From: Hormiphora californensis
Taxonomy: Eukaryota; Ctenophora; Tentaculata; Cydippida; Pleurobrachiidae
Reading direction: 5' to 3'
DNA: 64,000 nucleotides
Assembly: GCA_020137815.1 (NCBI GenBank)
Contig: CM035362.1
Span: 1,706,729 to 1,770,728, forward strand
Below, piece after piece: positions 12,501-23,100 of this stretch. Under the pieces are notes generated by a model, which saw only the letters and a list, made by a program, of their open reading frames with translations, was not told where the DNA came from and ran no database searches. Numbering within the stretch: position 1 is the first letter of the stretch; each line of letters starts with the position of its first letter. Position numbers and translations under genes: made by a program.

Positions 12501-12927
12501 AATCCATTATAATTGAAATTGAAAAAGTTATCTTGAGAGCCAAATTGTTAACTGACCAATTAGCGGCATAGTAAAGACCCCGTTGAGAAGATTGGCACAG
12601 CACAGGGATGCCAGGAAGACGTTATTGACCGTCTGCAGAACTGGGACAAAGGAGATGGACCACAGCATTATACTGTTACCTGGGGGAACAAGACGCTTGT
12701 TACAATAATAGGTTACCATGGTTACCAAGTAATGCAGTAATTGTTACCATAGTTACCAAGTAATGCAGAACCTGTAATGGTTACCATGGTTACCAAGTAC
12801 CTGTGATGGTGATTAGGATGCAGACAACCATGACAACCATCATGATAGTCCGCTCGTCCATTGTGTAAAACGTTGGCATTTCCTCAGGTGGAAAACTCGT
12901 CGTCACTGGAACATCGGTACTGATCAT
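9559..12927 (-). CDS. Class A (rhodopsin-like) G-protein-coupled receptor, 418 aa, 11 exons
   Basis: Exons: 12801-12927, 12557-12679, 12290-12422, 12004-12138, 11380-11563, 11122-11233, 10784-10891, 10268-10337, 10144-10205, 9919-10000, 9559-9679 (1257 nt, phases consistent, ATG to TAA). TM1 ends in the GN motif (ITITGNSIML). TM2 has LCCANLLNG, with Asn where most class A receptors have Asp. TM3 starts at the conserved Cys (FWACNLSAY) and ends SIDRF (DRY box as DRF). TM4 is VATWFFAMVF. A loop-2 Cys (FSCGIAP) precedes TM5 (FATFNSVIPIPLVV), and TM6 follows a basic loop (RAKRNRQQAMQRKYR). TM7 ends HILFLG. The expected NPxxY is absent from the spliced product, although FFSSINPIM is encoded just upstream of the exon-8 acceptor in the same frame. 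The tail is hydrophilic. Ligand unknown; no opsin-type Lys is evident. Confidence 0.85.
9840..9893. mobile_element. Half copy of the pogo-like MITE
   Basis: Contains TAAATCGGGGTGCC and ends GGGGTCCGACTGTA, the right terminus of the family seen at 2083-2254. No left terminus is present. It lies in a GPCR intron. Confidence 0.65.
10858..10971. repeat. Duplicated splice acceptor of GPCR exon 7
   Basis: A 44-bp segment containing GGAAAATGTAGATGTAGGAG occurs twice (about 10861-10905 and 10929-10971). The left copy holds the real acceptor and first 34 nt of exon 7. The right copy is a decoy acceptor that would start at 10959 and meets a TGA shortly after the repeat. Confidence 0.85.
11586..11672. 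mobile_element. Degenerate pogo-like MITE
   Basis: Short palindrome with CGGCCCCGATTTACCGG at left and GAGGTCCGACTATA at right: diverged ends of the CAGTCGGACCCC family. It lies in a GPCR intron. A 22-bp poly-C run follows at about 11721-11742. Confidence 0.55.
12186..12290. repeat. Tandem repeat at the GPCR exon 3 donor
   Basis: About three imperfect 33-bp units containing GCGATTTGATTGGTCAGTAC. The unit next to the exon holds the real donor (minus strand GACAG then GTACTACTG). Other units carry GGTACTGACC-like copies. Confidence 0.7.
12693..12801. repeat. Tandem repeat at the GPCR exon 1 donor
   Basis: Repeats of GGTTACCATGGTTACCAAGTA with spacers AATGCAG and ACCTGTAATG. The copy at 12780-12801 abuts the exon; on the minus strand the real donor CACAG then GTACTTGG is echoed by TTACAG then GTTCTGC one unit downstream. 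Confidence 0.75.
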
Positions 12928-13172
12928 TTTACTAGAAAGGAAACAATTTTCAGCTCAATTTATGTAGCAGGTAGCTTACACCGCATTTTTTTTGAGGGTT
13001 CGGTAGAGTACAACTCACTGCCAAATAAACGTACAAAACAAACTATAAAAGGAAAACATTAATAACTAAACTAAAACACTCGAATATAATATGCAATCAA
13101 AGATGGGAAAACAATTCACTTCAATCGGGACTGTGACAGAAACGATAGAAATACCCATAACATGAAACAATA

Positions 13173-14171
13173 GTCAGGGCATATGATGCCAAAATAAATT
13201 AAAAATGGGCATAATTGTTATCAAGCTAATTTCACTTCTAGTAGGCTCTATTAGGTCCTTAGAAACACCAAAAAAATTGGCCGCGGTTTTATCAATGAAG
13301 AAGTTGGGTTTTTGGGCCACGCCCTTTTACCTATGTTTTTAGCCTTCTGGCGAAACCCAAAACGGGACTTAGGAAAGGAGTAGAGACAAATCTAAGGACA
13401 CTAAAATGTGTAGCGTCCTCGCATTAGTGGGGGTAGGTGCGGAAATTAAGTATCTATCTCGTCTGGTTAATTAGATAATTGGATAATTAGATATGCGCAT
13501 AACCGTATTTTGGCTAAATGGCTATAGCCACTTAGGAATGGTTTAGAGACTTTTCACTGGTGCCATTTTGTAGGCAATAGCCAAGTTATGGGGGGTCGAC
13601 GTCGAACTTTTAAGCTCTATCTCCAACCGTTTGACCGCTATTTGGCATTAAAGATGCTCAAAATGAGCAAAAAACGGTAAAAAGCCCGATTTTGAGCATC
13701 TTTAAAGCCAAATAGCGGCCAAACGGTTGGAGATAGAGCTTAAAAGTTCGACGTGGACCCCCCATAACTTGGCTATTGCCTACAAAATGGCACCAGTGAA
13801 AAGTCTCTAAACTATTCCTAAGTGGCTATAGCCATATAGCCAAAATACGGTTATGCGCATATCTAATTATCCAATTATCTAATTAACCAGATGAGATAGA
13901 GACTTAATTTCCGCACCTACCCCCACTAATGCGAGGACGCTACACATTTTAGTGTCCTTAGATTTGTCTCTACTCCTATCCTAAGCCCCGTTTTGGTTTT
14001 CGCCAGAGGGCTAAAAACATAGGTAAAAGGGCGTGGCCCAAAAACCCAACTTCTTCATTGATAAAACCGCGGCCAATTTTTTTGGTGTTTCTAGGGACCT
14101 ATTAGAGCCTACTAAAAGTGGAATCAGCTTGATAACAATTATGCCCATATTTTGTCATCATATGCCCTGAC
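13173..14171. mobile_element. Foldback element, ~1.0 kb palindrome
   Basis: Two arms of about 490 bp run from GTCAGGGCATATGATG at left to the complement at right, with TA on each side. The centre is near 13672. The arms share blocks such as GCATTAGTGGGGGTAG and AATTGGATAATTAG with the giant palindrome in the 30.8-39.1 kb region, so the two are related. No coding capacity. It lies about 250 bp upstream of the GPCR start. Confidence 0.85.
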
Positions 14172-16506
14172 TACAAGAATTATTACAGCAGTTAGTATAT
14201 GTAATTTCAGTCGAGGCATAGAAAAAGAGAAAAGCATTACGTCAACAGATGCCCTCTGAAACTCACTTAGGAAAGGGTGTGCAGGGATTTGAAAGTGAAA
14301 TATTTAGTTAATGCATTTTAATGGAAATATATATGCTTAATAGACTATCAGAATATTCATTGCTCGACAAGGAAATACTATTTACCCTTTCGATAGGTTA
14401 ACAAGGCATATAATTTATTTTATTTACTTGCATATAATATTATAGTTATCTGGTATGGGGCTTAGAAACGTAAAATACGCCTGTAATTCTGCAAAATTCT
14501 CCTAACATCAATCACCTAAAGCCACTGGTTAAATGCAGGACTCTCTCAGCAACCTTTCAAATGAATCTCTCTCTTTAGGCTCCTAACAGAGACTTAGAGG
14601 GGGGTGTAAATGCTAAGTAGGGCGAGTTAGGCTTTAAATCGAGCCACCGCGGATACCGTAGTGGTAAATAATTGCTGAGACATTTTGTCAGCTTGAGTAT
14701 GTATATTCAGTGCGTATGGCATTCAGTTCGTATTATACAATCATTGTTGAATCTCTAAACTAAATCCCACAAATCAAAACAAAATCTCTATAATTATCTA
14801 TAGCTGATCTGTTTCCTATATTACAAACAGCTACCGGCCCCATGGGAAAGTATATAGAGAGACTACGAACAACTTTCCAGTTGCATAATATAATGCAATA
14901 CTCTGATTTGATTGGATCCACCACAATGAGACATCACTTGTACTCTCTTGCGCGAGAGGTCCTACGGTAACGGATGTGTTAAGAAACAAGGTATTTTCTA
15001 TAATATTTTCTGCACTTCCAGCTTGATCTATACAGGGTTGGCTGGCAGATAACAATACATGACGTTATTGATTGCAGAAGCGCTATCTGCTTCTGTTAAT
15101 CTTTTTGATGAGCAAAATGAAAATGAATGGTACCAGAAGCTTTCAACCATGAAAAAGAACAATAATTAGATAAAGGCTTTGAAGAGTTACTTTTAAATTG
15201 TGCTACAATATGAATGCCAGCATATGTTGACTGCAATTACTGGCCACTAACTGCACTTATTTGAATAATTTATTCGATAATCAACAGTGCCCCGGCCCAA
15301 CGACTGGTATACAATAGCATGGAGCTTGACCAACTTTACAATTACATTAGTTGTAACTGTTCACAGTTGGGCGTTGGCGTGTCCAGGAGGTGTCACACAC
15401 TTGTCGTGAACAGTGAACATACATAATATTATATGCCATATGTAATATGTCAATATTAGATGCACGTCAGCACGTAGGTGTAAAAATAACGTTAACAATT
15501 CCAATAAACGGGTCAGTTATATTGGAATTAACTAACTGGCATTCAATATGCATTCCATTAGAGTGTAGTATTGTACATGACATACTTTCCAGCTTAAGAG
15601 AGTCTGACTTAGAACAAGTGTGCTGTAGCAACAATTAAATTCTATGCTCCCATAATAATAACACGGCTAACTCACATGTAGGACCCAAAACTACTCACCT
15701 CTATGATATCATTATAGTGCAGCACTCCACTAATTCATTATGCTGTATAGCTGATCAAAGTGAGTGTTTAACAGCGTTTCTATTGTCTCTACTCTCTAAA
15801 TGTTGTTCTGAACAATAGATAAATAATATAGCTCTACGTGTGCATTATTTAAACTTTGGAAATATAATTAAGCTGGCAAGTGAAGCAGCGAAAATATGAT
15901 CAATTGTCTGAGACAGTGTCAAGCGAGTTAACCCCCACGTCGTTTAGATAAAAAATGGACTACTTATAAATACCAAGCTTCAAAGGAACCCCCTCTTTTT
16001 AAAGTTCAATTTGAACTAGGTTTCTCATTTAGGTTGCCACTTTGAACTCTTCAAAGTGACAACCTAAATCAGAACCCTAGACATCAATGTAATTAGTATG
16101 AAACATGACAAAGAAAGGAGGGAGAGAGTGGGTTAGTCAGAGTGCGATGACAGGTCTGTACTAGTATAACAAAGCTGTTGAGCCTTATATAACAATCATA
16201 CAGAGACATTTGTTGTTCGGCACAGTATAACACATATATATTAACATATTATAATATAAATATTATATGTTACTTGTTAGCAGTAGAGTCAACTATGCTG
16301 GATGTTAAAATTAGAACCTAGTAAAGTAGTTAAAAAACCTCCCTGCATGGCACTTTTATGTAGTAGCTAATTTATTCGAAGAAGTGATACAAAATATATT
16401 TCTTAAATGATCAGAAATCGTACGACCTTTATGTGAAGCCTGGCGTGTGTATTAAAAGTTGCCTTCATCGAGAATTAATCCTTCAGTCTTCACATATCTT
16501 TATATA
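14172..16506. other. AT-rich DNA, no gene seen
   Basis: No exon chain or RNA gene could be supported. The only structure seen is a small hairpin at 16022-16066 (TTTAGGTTGCCACTTTGAAC with its complement) and short AT-rich stretches. It could hold distal exons, enhancers or degraded repeats. Confidence 0.5.
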
Positions 16507-16662
16507 CAGTCGGACCCCGATTTAACGGCACCCTTGGGAGAAAGGGTTTTGTCCGTTAAATCGGGGTGTCCGCTAAATCGGGGTCAAATACTGTTAATTT
16601 CCTAAATCGGGGGAAGATTATCCTGCCGTTAAATCGGGGGCCGTTAAATCGGGGTCCGACTG
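16507..16662. mobile_element. pogo-like MITE, short form
   Basis: Same ends as the 2083 copy (CAGTCGGACCCCGATTTAAC at left, GGGTCCGACTG at right), flanked by TA on both sides. The interior has the same alternation of GTTAAATCGGGG and TAAATCGGGG segments. Confidence 0.75.
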
Positions 16663-17835
16663 TATTAATGAAATCCAACTAAGTAGCAAGTAGAGTAGTA
16701 GAGTACTTGTTAGCAAATAAAAAGCTATATATCATGCTCTTCTGTACAATAAGTGGGGAACGTGGACAGAGGCAGATCAGAGGCAGAGGCAGAGAGAGAG
16801 AGACAGAGGGAGAGAGGGAGAGAGGGAGAGATAGAGAGATAGAGAGATAGAGAGATAGAGAGAGATAGATCGCCATGAACCTAAGATGAACACATTTTAT
16901 GTGGGTCATCAGAGTAATGAGAATGGGCCATGAAAAACCTTTTTGTCTAGCTCTAGACGGCTCAATTAGATTTCATTTCGTCGGAATGCTATCTTGATTA
17001 ATGAATGCCTTACAAAGTATTCTTCATTCTCTCTCTTCTTCCTGTATATGTCTCTCTCCTTCTATCTCCATATCTCTTTGTTTCATTAAAAATGTGTGTG
17101 TCAGCCACAACCCCGCTCCCTCAGCCACAATACCGCTCCCTTGCAGCCACAACCCTCACTCCTTAACAATACACTACCACAGCTGTATAGTGGTCAAAAA
17201 GCTATTTGACCTCCCTTAGATAGGGAGCATAAATTTAAATGTGCTGTAGCGGCCTTGTATTGATATGTGATATATAATGGTAGCTTTATTCAAAAAGCGG
17301 CAACGCCCATTACATTATTTCAATTAAGCTCAAAACTATCTGAGTAGGAGAGAAGGAGTGAAAGAGCATTTCACTCGCCCACATCTCTAGAAAGACGTGA
17401 TGGCGTGTGTGAGAGACAACGCAGGAGGGAGGCCGAGGGCACCTCTCACCCAAATACAATGGGAAGCATATAGTACATGAGCGTAAGTTAGCAATCTACA
17501 TCTCATGTCTGCTAGAGCTATTGTAATTCAACATCATGGTGTGAGGTCGGAGAAGAAAGATGCGTCATATTTTTAATGAGAGGAGAAATTTTAAATGCTC
17601 ACATTTTATTTAATAAAATGACGCAAAGCAAGCTTGGTGATGGTTCGGCAGTTTATATAATGTAGTTGGAACCCGATTCACCGGACGGATTCATTTGACG
17701 GAGGGAGAGCCAACAATAATTCACCCTGCTCTGAAAACTTGTTGAGTAACAGCTGTTTTGAATATAAATGTGTAATATGACGAACTAAGGGGTGGGGATC
17801 AGAGGGCTTGTTATAGATATGCAACATGAATAAAT
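16663..17835. other. Intergenic; GA microsatellite, no gene seen
   Basis: Contains a GAGA/GATA-rich microsatellite at about 16788-16868 and a copy of GGAACCCGATTCACCGGA at 17668 that may be the last trace of a pogo-like end. Short open frames here follow the low-complexity sequence and are not credible. Confidence 0.5.
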
Positions 17836-18945
17836 ACCGCGCGGCCCAAAAAAAACTAAGGGTACGTTGGCCTTCTTTTCTCCTAGAAATTTAATTTCGA
17901 TCACTCTGATATTTTGTCACAATATTTGTATGGTTACTCATTCGAGGAATCCGGAGTTTCAGCCCTCTGGATGAAAATTCATTTTTTTCGCCCGCATGAA
18001 CATTTAATGAACGCCAAAACGGGACCATATTTTGGTACCAAAGTTTTACAAATTTGTTTGGCTATCGATTTTCTTTCGAACGCGACCAGTTTGAGCTTAA
18101 TTGGATCACCACAAGAATCACAGTGACCAGTTTACCTAGTATAGGTTGGGTCATGTGATCCCCATCAAATTATGACGTGTTAGCAAGAGAACTTACATTC
18201 TAACGGATGCTGTATTGGTACACCGTCCTCATTAGCAGATGTGATACGTGATACTCGACCGTTACACCTGCTGATTGGCACTTAGTAATGACGCTAGCGG
18301 TCCAATAGGGGTCACTTGACCAGACCTAGTGTCGGAAAAGTGGCCACTGTGTCTCTTGTGGTGGTCCAATCGAGCTAAAATTAATCGCGTTTGAAAGGAA
18401 ATCGTTACCCAAAGGCGACTGTGAAATTTCGGTTTGGAATACCTTTTTTGTTTTCAAGTTCATTTAGGATTCATTCCAGTTGTAAAAATGAATTTTTAGA
18501 TAGAGGGCCGAAATTCTAGCTAACATCAATATCGATCAAGTGTAATGGCCATACGAATTTTTGGCGCCTGAATTTACCAATTTCTTGTCAAAACGGGTTA
18601 AAATCGATGTTTGGTAAAAATGACCGTTTTTTAATCATTTATTTCGCCAACTAAACTTGATTCATTTTTAATAAAAACTCGGATTGCCATTTATTATTGT
18701 TTACTCTAATGCATGGTTGCTATTTTTAAGAATAAAATCGAATTTAACTATGAGAAAACGTGGAAAAACCCGAAAAACGAGAAATTGGGTTCATTCATGA
18801 ACTTCACACTTTTATATTTTGAAACTCCGGATTCCTCGAATGAGTAACCATACAAATATTGTGACAAAATATCAGAGTGATCGAAATTAAACTTCTGGGA
18901 GAAAAGAAGGCCAACGTACCCTTAGTTTTTTTTGGGCCGCGCGGT
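17836..18945. mobile_element. Non-autonomous DNA transposon with ~128-bp terminal inverted repeats
   Basis: The left end ACCGCGCGGCCCAAAAAAAA continues for about 128 bp and returns at 18817-18945 as its complement with few differences. The ~850-bp interior shows no transposase; a 70-codon frame at 17914 is only the arm read through. Confidence 0.85.
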
Positions 18946-19149
18946 ATACACGCATCACGCACAACTGCCCATAATTATATGCTTTCTCATTCTCAACGAT
19001 CTAGTAAAGGTCTGATCTAGTAAAGGACGGTCTGCTCGACTCGCTGAAAATTCCCAAATAGCCTTAGTATGTTTGAGCGTTAATGAAATGATTGTAAGTG
19101 GTTTGGTTTCCCTACCCTACTAAAATATAGTTCGACGCGACGCGACGCG

Positions 19150-19200
19150 CGATCGATGAACGATCGATAAACGATCGATAAACGATCGATATCGATGTAA
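19150..19200. repeat. Short tandem repeat of AACGATCGAT
   Basis: Four to five copies of ATCGAT-based units next to the target site of the following G-run element. Confidence 0.7.
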
Positions 19201-19203
19201 TAG

Positions 19204-20107
19204 GGGGGGGTTCAACCCTAAAAATTTCCATTGATACCCACTTTTTTGGCAAATGGAAATTTTATATTGGAAATTTTTAGAAATTTTTAGAAGTTTTTGG
19301 AAATTTTTGGAAATTTTTAGAATTTTTTGGAAATTTTTAGAAATTTTTAGAAATTTTTAGAAATTTATGGACGATGGAAATTTTTGGAAGTTTTTAGTAA
19401 ATGGAAATTTTTAGAAATTTTTAGAAATTTTTAGAAATTTTTAGAAATTTTTAGAAGTTTTTAGAAGTTTTTCGGTAACCCAATTGTAAGCTAATAATAG
19501 GTAATCTTTGCATGTTTTCGACAGTAAGTTAGTTATACAAGCTACATCCATGATCTACAGTGATCTAGCTTAAAAAAGAGTTTAAAGTTTCTATTTTGTA
19601 TGCTAAGAAACCCGATCTACTACGGTATTAGGCATTCCGTCCGAAGGAATGTAAGGTATCTTGTGCTATTTGGTAAGTTACTTTTCAATAAGTTTTCGAG
19701 ACGCCCTTAGTTGGCCTTAGTTGGCCAATGAATCTATGATTTCTGAAGAAATTGTACGGATTGCCAAAAAATATATGATCTCGATGTTTTTGACCTATTA
19801 TTAAATGATTTATTGATGCTCAGTGCTCACAAGAGGTAAGGAAAAGTAACCAGTTCTGCGACAACTGTGTTTGTATATTTTCATGTTTTTGTTAGTTTTT
19901 CTTTTCTTGATCAATGGAAATTTTTGGAAATTTTTGGAAATTTTTAGAAATTTTTGGAAATTAATGGAAATTTTTGGAAATTTTTAGAAATTTTTGGAAA
20001 TTTTTAGTACTAAAAACTTCTAAAAATTTCTAAAAATTTCTAAAAATTTCCATCGATACCCGGATTTTGGCAAATGGAAATGGAAATTTTTAGGTTGAAC
20101 CCCCCCC
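19204..20107. mobile_element. G-run-ended element with 11-bp satellite arms and target duplication
   Basis: Ends are GGGGGGGTTCAACC at left and GGTTGAACCCCCCC at right. Both arms are built from tandem GGAAATTTTTA/AGAAATTTTT units (19255-19470 and 19916-20060). The 7-bp GTAATAG is present directly on both sides (19197-19203 and 20108-20114). No coding capacity. A related fragment (GATACCCCGATTTTGGCAAA) lies at about 23096-23145. Confidence 0.8.
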
Positions 20108-20114
20108 GTAATAG

Positions 20115-23100
20115 CACAATGGAAACAACGTAGCAACAAGGATATAATGGCACAATAAATTGTCCCGTTGTTGAAAGGCGAAAGCACTCTCTTCAACACA
20201 CAGTGGGGGAGGAGGACTAACAAATACCACCTTCAAACCAGGCTGGGGAAAGGAATCTCTATGGTCCCATCCCTTAATCTCAACCATTGTGGAGACGGCC
20301 TCAAAGAAGAAGAAGTGTCAGCACAGAGCTAGAGAGTTAAAAAGAGTTTAGGCACCGCCTAAATTTATGTTCAGTAGTGCAGCTACAGTCCCACTTGTGA
20401 ATGTATTGCTGTAATCGAATCTACCAAATGGTTTATATCTCTGTATCTGTGTATAGCACTGTAGAACAACTACTACGTGATAATGGCTAACTGCCGGGCC
20501 CCCGGCAATCTACCAGCAGTACTGCACACACGTGTTACATCAAAGCTCTTTAGACCAGCTCGATCTAGTCATGGCAGACTTAACCAGCAGTACTGACACA
20601 CACGTATATCTTTAAACCAGCTCTAGTCATGGCAGCTCAGACATCAGTGGTGTTAGTTACATATTGGAGTGTCAGATACCGAGCTGCAGTTTCGTGGACT
20701 ACTTTAGTACAGGGTCGGTTACTTTCATGTTTTGGAGGGTGTCCCACTATTTAGAAACGTCTTCTCCTTCATCTATTAGGTATGTTCTAGAGAGGCATTT
20801 TAGTAGAAGAATAGGCATTATGAGGAAGATGACGCAGCTGGAAGCAATCTAACAGTATGTTATCATTATAGATCGTATCAATGCAGTAAGATCAAGATGA
20901 GTCTGCTTTCTATTTCCGGTAGCCCATCGGAAATTAGTTTCTCCATTATATTCTCTCATCGGTCGTCTTAGTTTCTCTCTCTCTCTCTTATAGTGATACT
21001 CTATGTAATGATATTTTCTCCTCGTGCGATTCCCACAGTGGTTTCAACTCATTTTCTCACATATGTCGCACTGCAATTTCGGAATATAATTACTACACTA
21101 TAGACTCATCTTCAATACATACTCATACTGATACTGAACTAGTGGCACTAATGGCAATGACCCAATACTCCAAGTTATTTAAATCAGCACCGGTCGCATG
21201 CCAGGCATGCCAGTTCACTAAAATATGATGTCATCCAATTATTCAGTAATATGCAATGTAATTGCCTATAGGCCACATATTACTAATATGACGTCACGAA
21301 AAATGTAAGAAGTTTTAGTACCCTAAAGCTACTGGCCTAGTTACAGTCAGAAGGAGGGTAATTATTAATAAAATATACTGCTATCCATGGCAGTTCAGCA
21401 GGTGGTAATATACAGAAGGGCAGGTGGGCAGGGCCCGGTCGTTGGAACAAGGTGCGAACAATTAGCTGCCAGAGAGAAACAGAGAGAGAGAGAGAGAAAC
21501 AGAGAGAGGCAGAGACAGAGAAGAAAAAAATGGCTTAAAGAGATGAAAGAATATAGTTACTAAAGTTGGATAGAGATGATAATGAATCAAAAGAGAGAGA
21601 AAGAGAGGTGCCATCTCACAGCACAGGAGGTCAGGAGATGAATATAAAATCGATCATTTCAATTTCATCTCATTAAATACAGCACCATCCACGCGCCATC
21701 CATACGTCATGGCATCTCTCAACTCTAAAACCACCTTCAATCTGGACGATAAGTGACGCAGCGGCGGGCGGATGATTAATTGTTATTTGGAGTATCTCTT
21801 GGTCTCGACTAGTGCGTTTCCAAAAAGGAAGATTATTATTTCTCGACTAACTTCACGGTGGATTGAAGGAAGTGTTTGCTAAATGAGCGTTGTTAGATTT
21901 CCGCCTTTGCTAGTTAGGGGACTTGGTTTATTTTTCAGCCAGGCCAAACTTGATCCCCCCTTGGTAAAGCTATAAACAAAGATAAAGCTAGGTATATAAC
22001 AAGTCAAAGTATATAACAGCTCCCAGCGAGACAAATGTCAGACTTGTCACGATACTACATGACTGTTTCTTCGCACACACACAGTTCAGAGAAGGCAGTC
22101 TTTTGTAAGACAATGTGTCAGACAGGCCGAGAAACCTAATGAGCCAAGAAGGTGCTAGGAAGTGTTAATTGTTGTACTGTTTATAGTGTTGTACTGTTTA
22201 TAGTGCAAGTAGTAAACAGAGCTTATCCTGCAGTGGACAGTGGACAATAAACACTATAATATCTCTATTGACTATCGATTATCGAGGACAAAGAGCACAA
22301 ACATTCACATCAAAAGCTCACATTATTTCTATCCCAAAGATTACCTCTTGAAATCACTATATAGCATCGCGGTAATATACCGTGGTTATATGCATTATAA
22401 CTCTTTAGGTTGAATAATGAATATGCGTATTATAAGCCGCAGCTCAGCCTACGTAGAGATGGTAGAATGTATCGCAGGTGCTATATTTTATACGTAAGCA
22501 GGGATCTTCAGTCTTCCACTCTTAGGCATCAAGTAAAAAACAGCTGCTCTCACTAGTACTAGTCGTTAGATATTAACACCATCGAAGAGCAGCTGTCTAA
22601 TTTTTTTCTCGAGGAGACGAAGGCTTGTCTATAATAAACTTTAGACTTAACACAAGGCTTTTAAACGAATAGAAAATAAAACGGAGAATTAGAATCGGGA
22701 GCGATGAACCGAGGAATGTTCAAAGTAGAAACAGAGCTAGAGGGGTATTAAGAAATTTGATATACAGAAGGGTCAAGATACACGTTATTCTAGCCCATCT
22801 CAAATCTAATCTAATTCGATACACTACTGTATCGTAGCTACCACAAGTACAAGACTTCTGCACTGGGGTAGACTCCTGTCCTACATAAATCTAATATACC
22901 TATTCGATACACATCACGAGAAGAAACCTACAGTCGGACCCCGATTTACCGGGAGGATATCCTTCCCCCGATATAGAAAATGCAGGGTATGTACCTATAT
23001 TGTATAATGTATCACCTCAATAGACTTTTGATAAGGGCATGTACTCTGTAGTCTAATAGAGTTGGACCCCGATTCGGGTCCCCGAAAACTTCTATCGATA

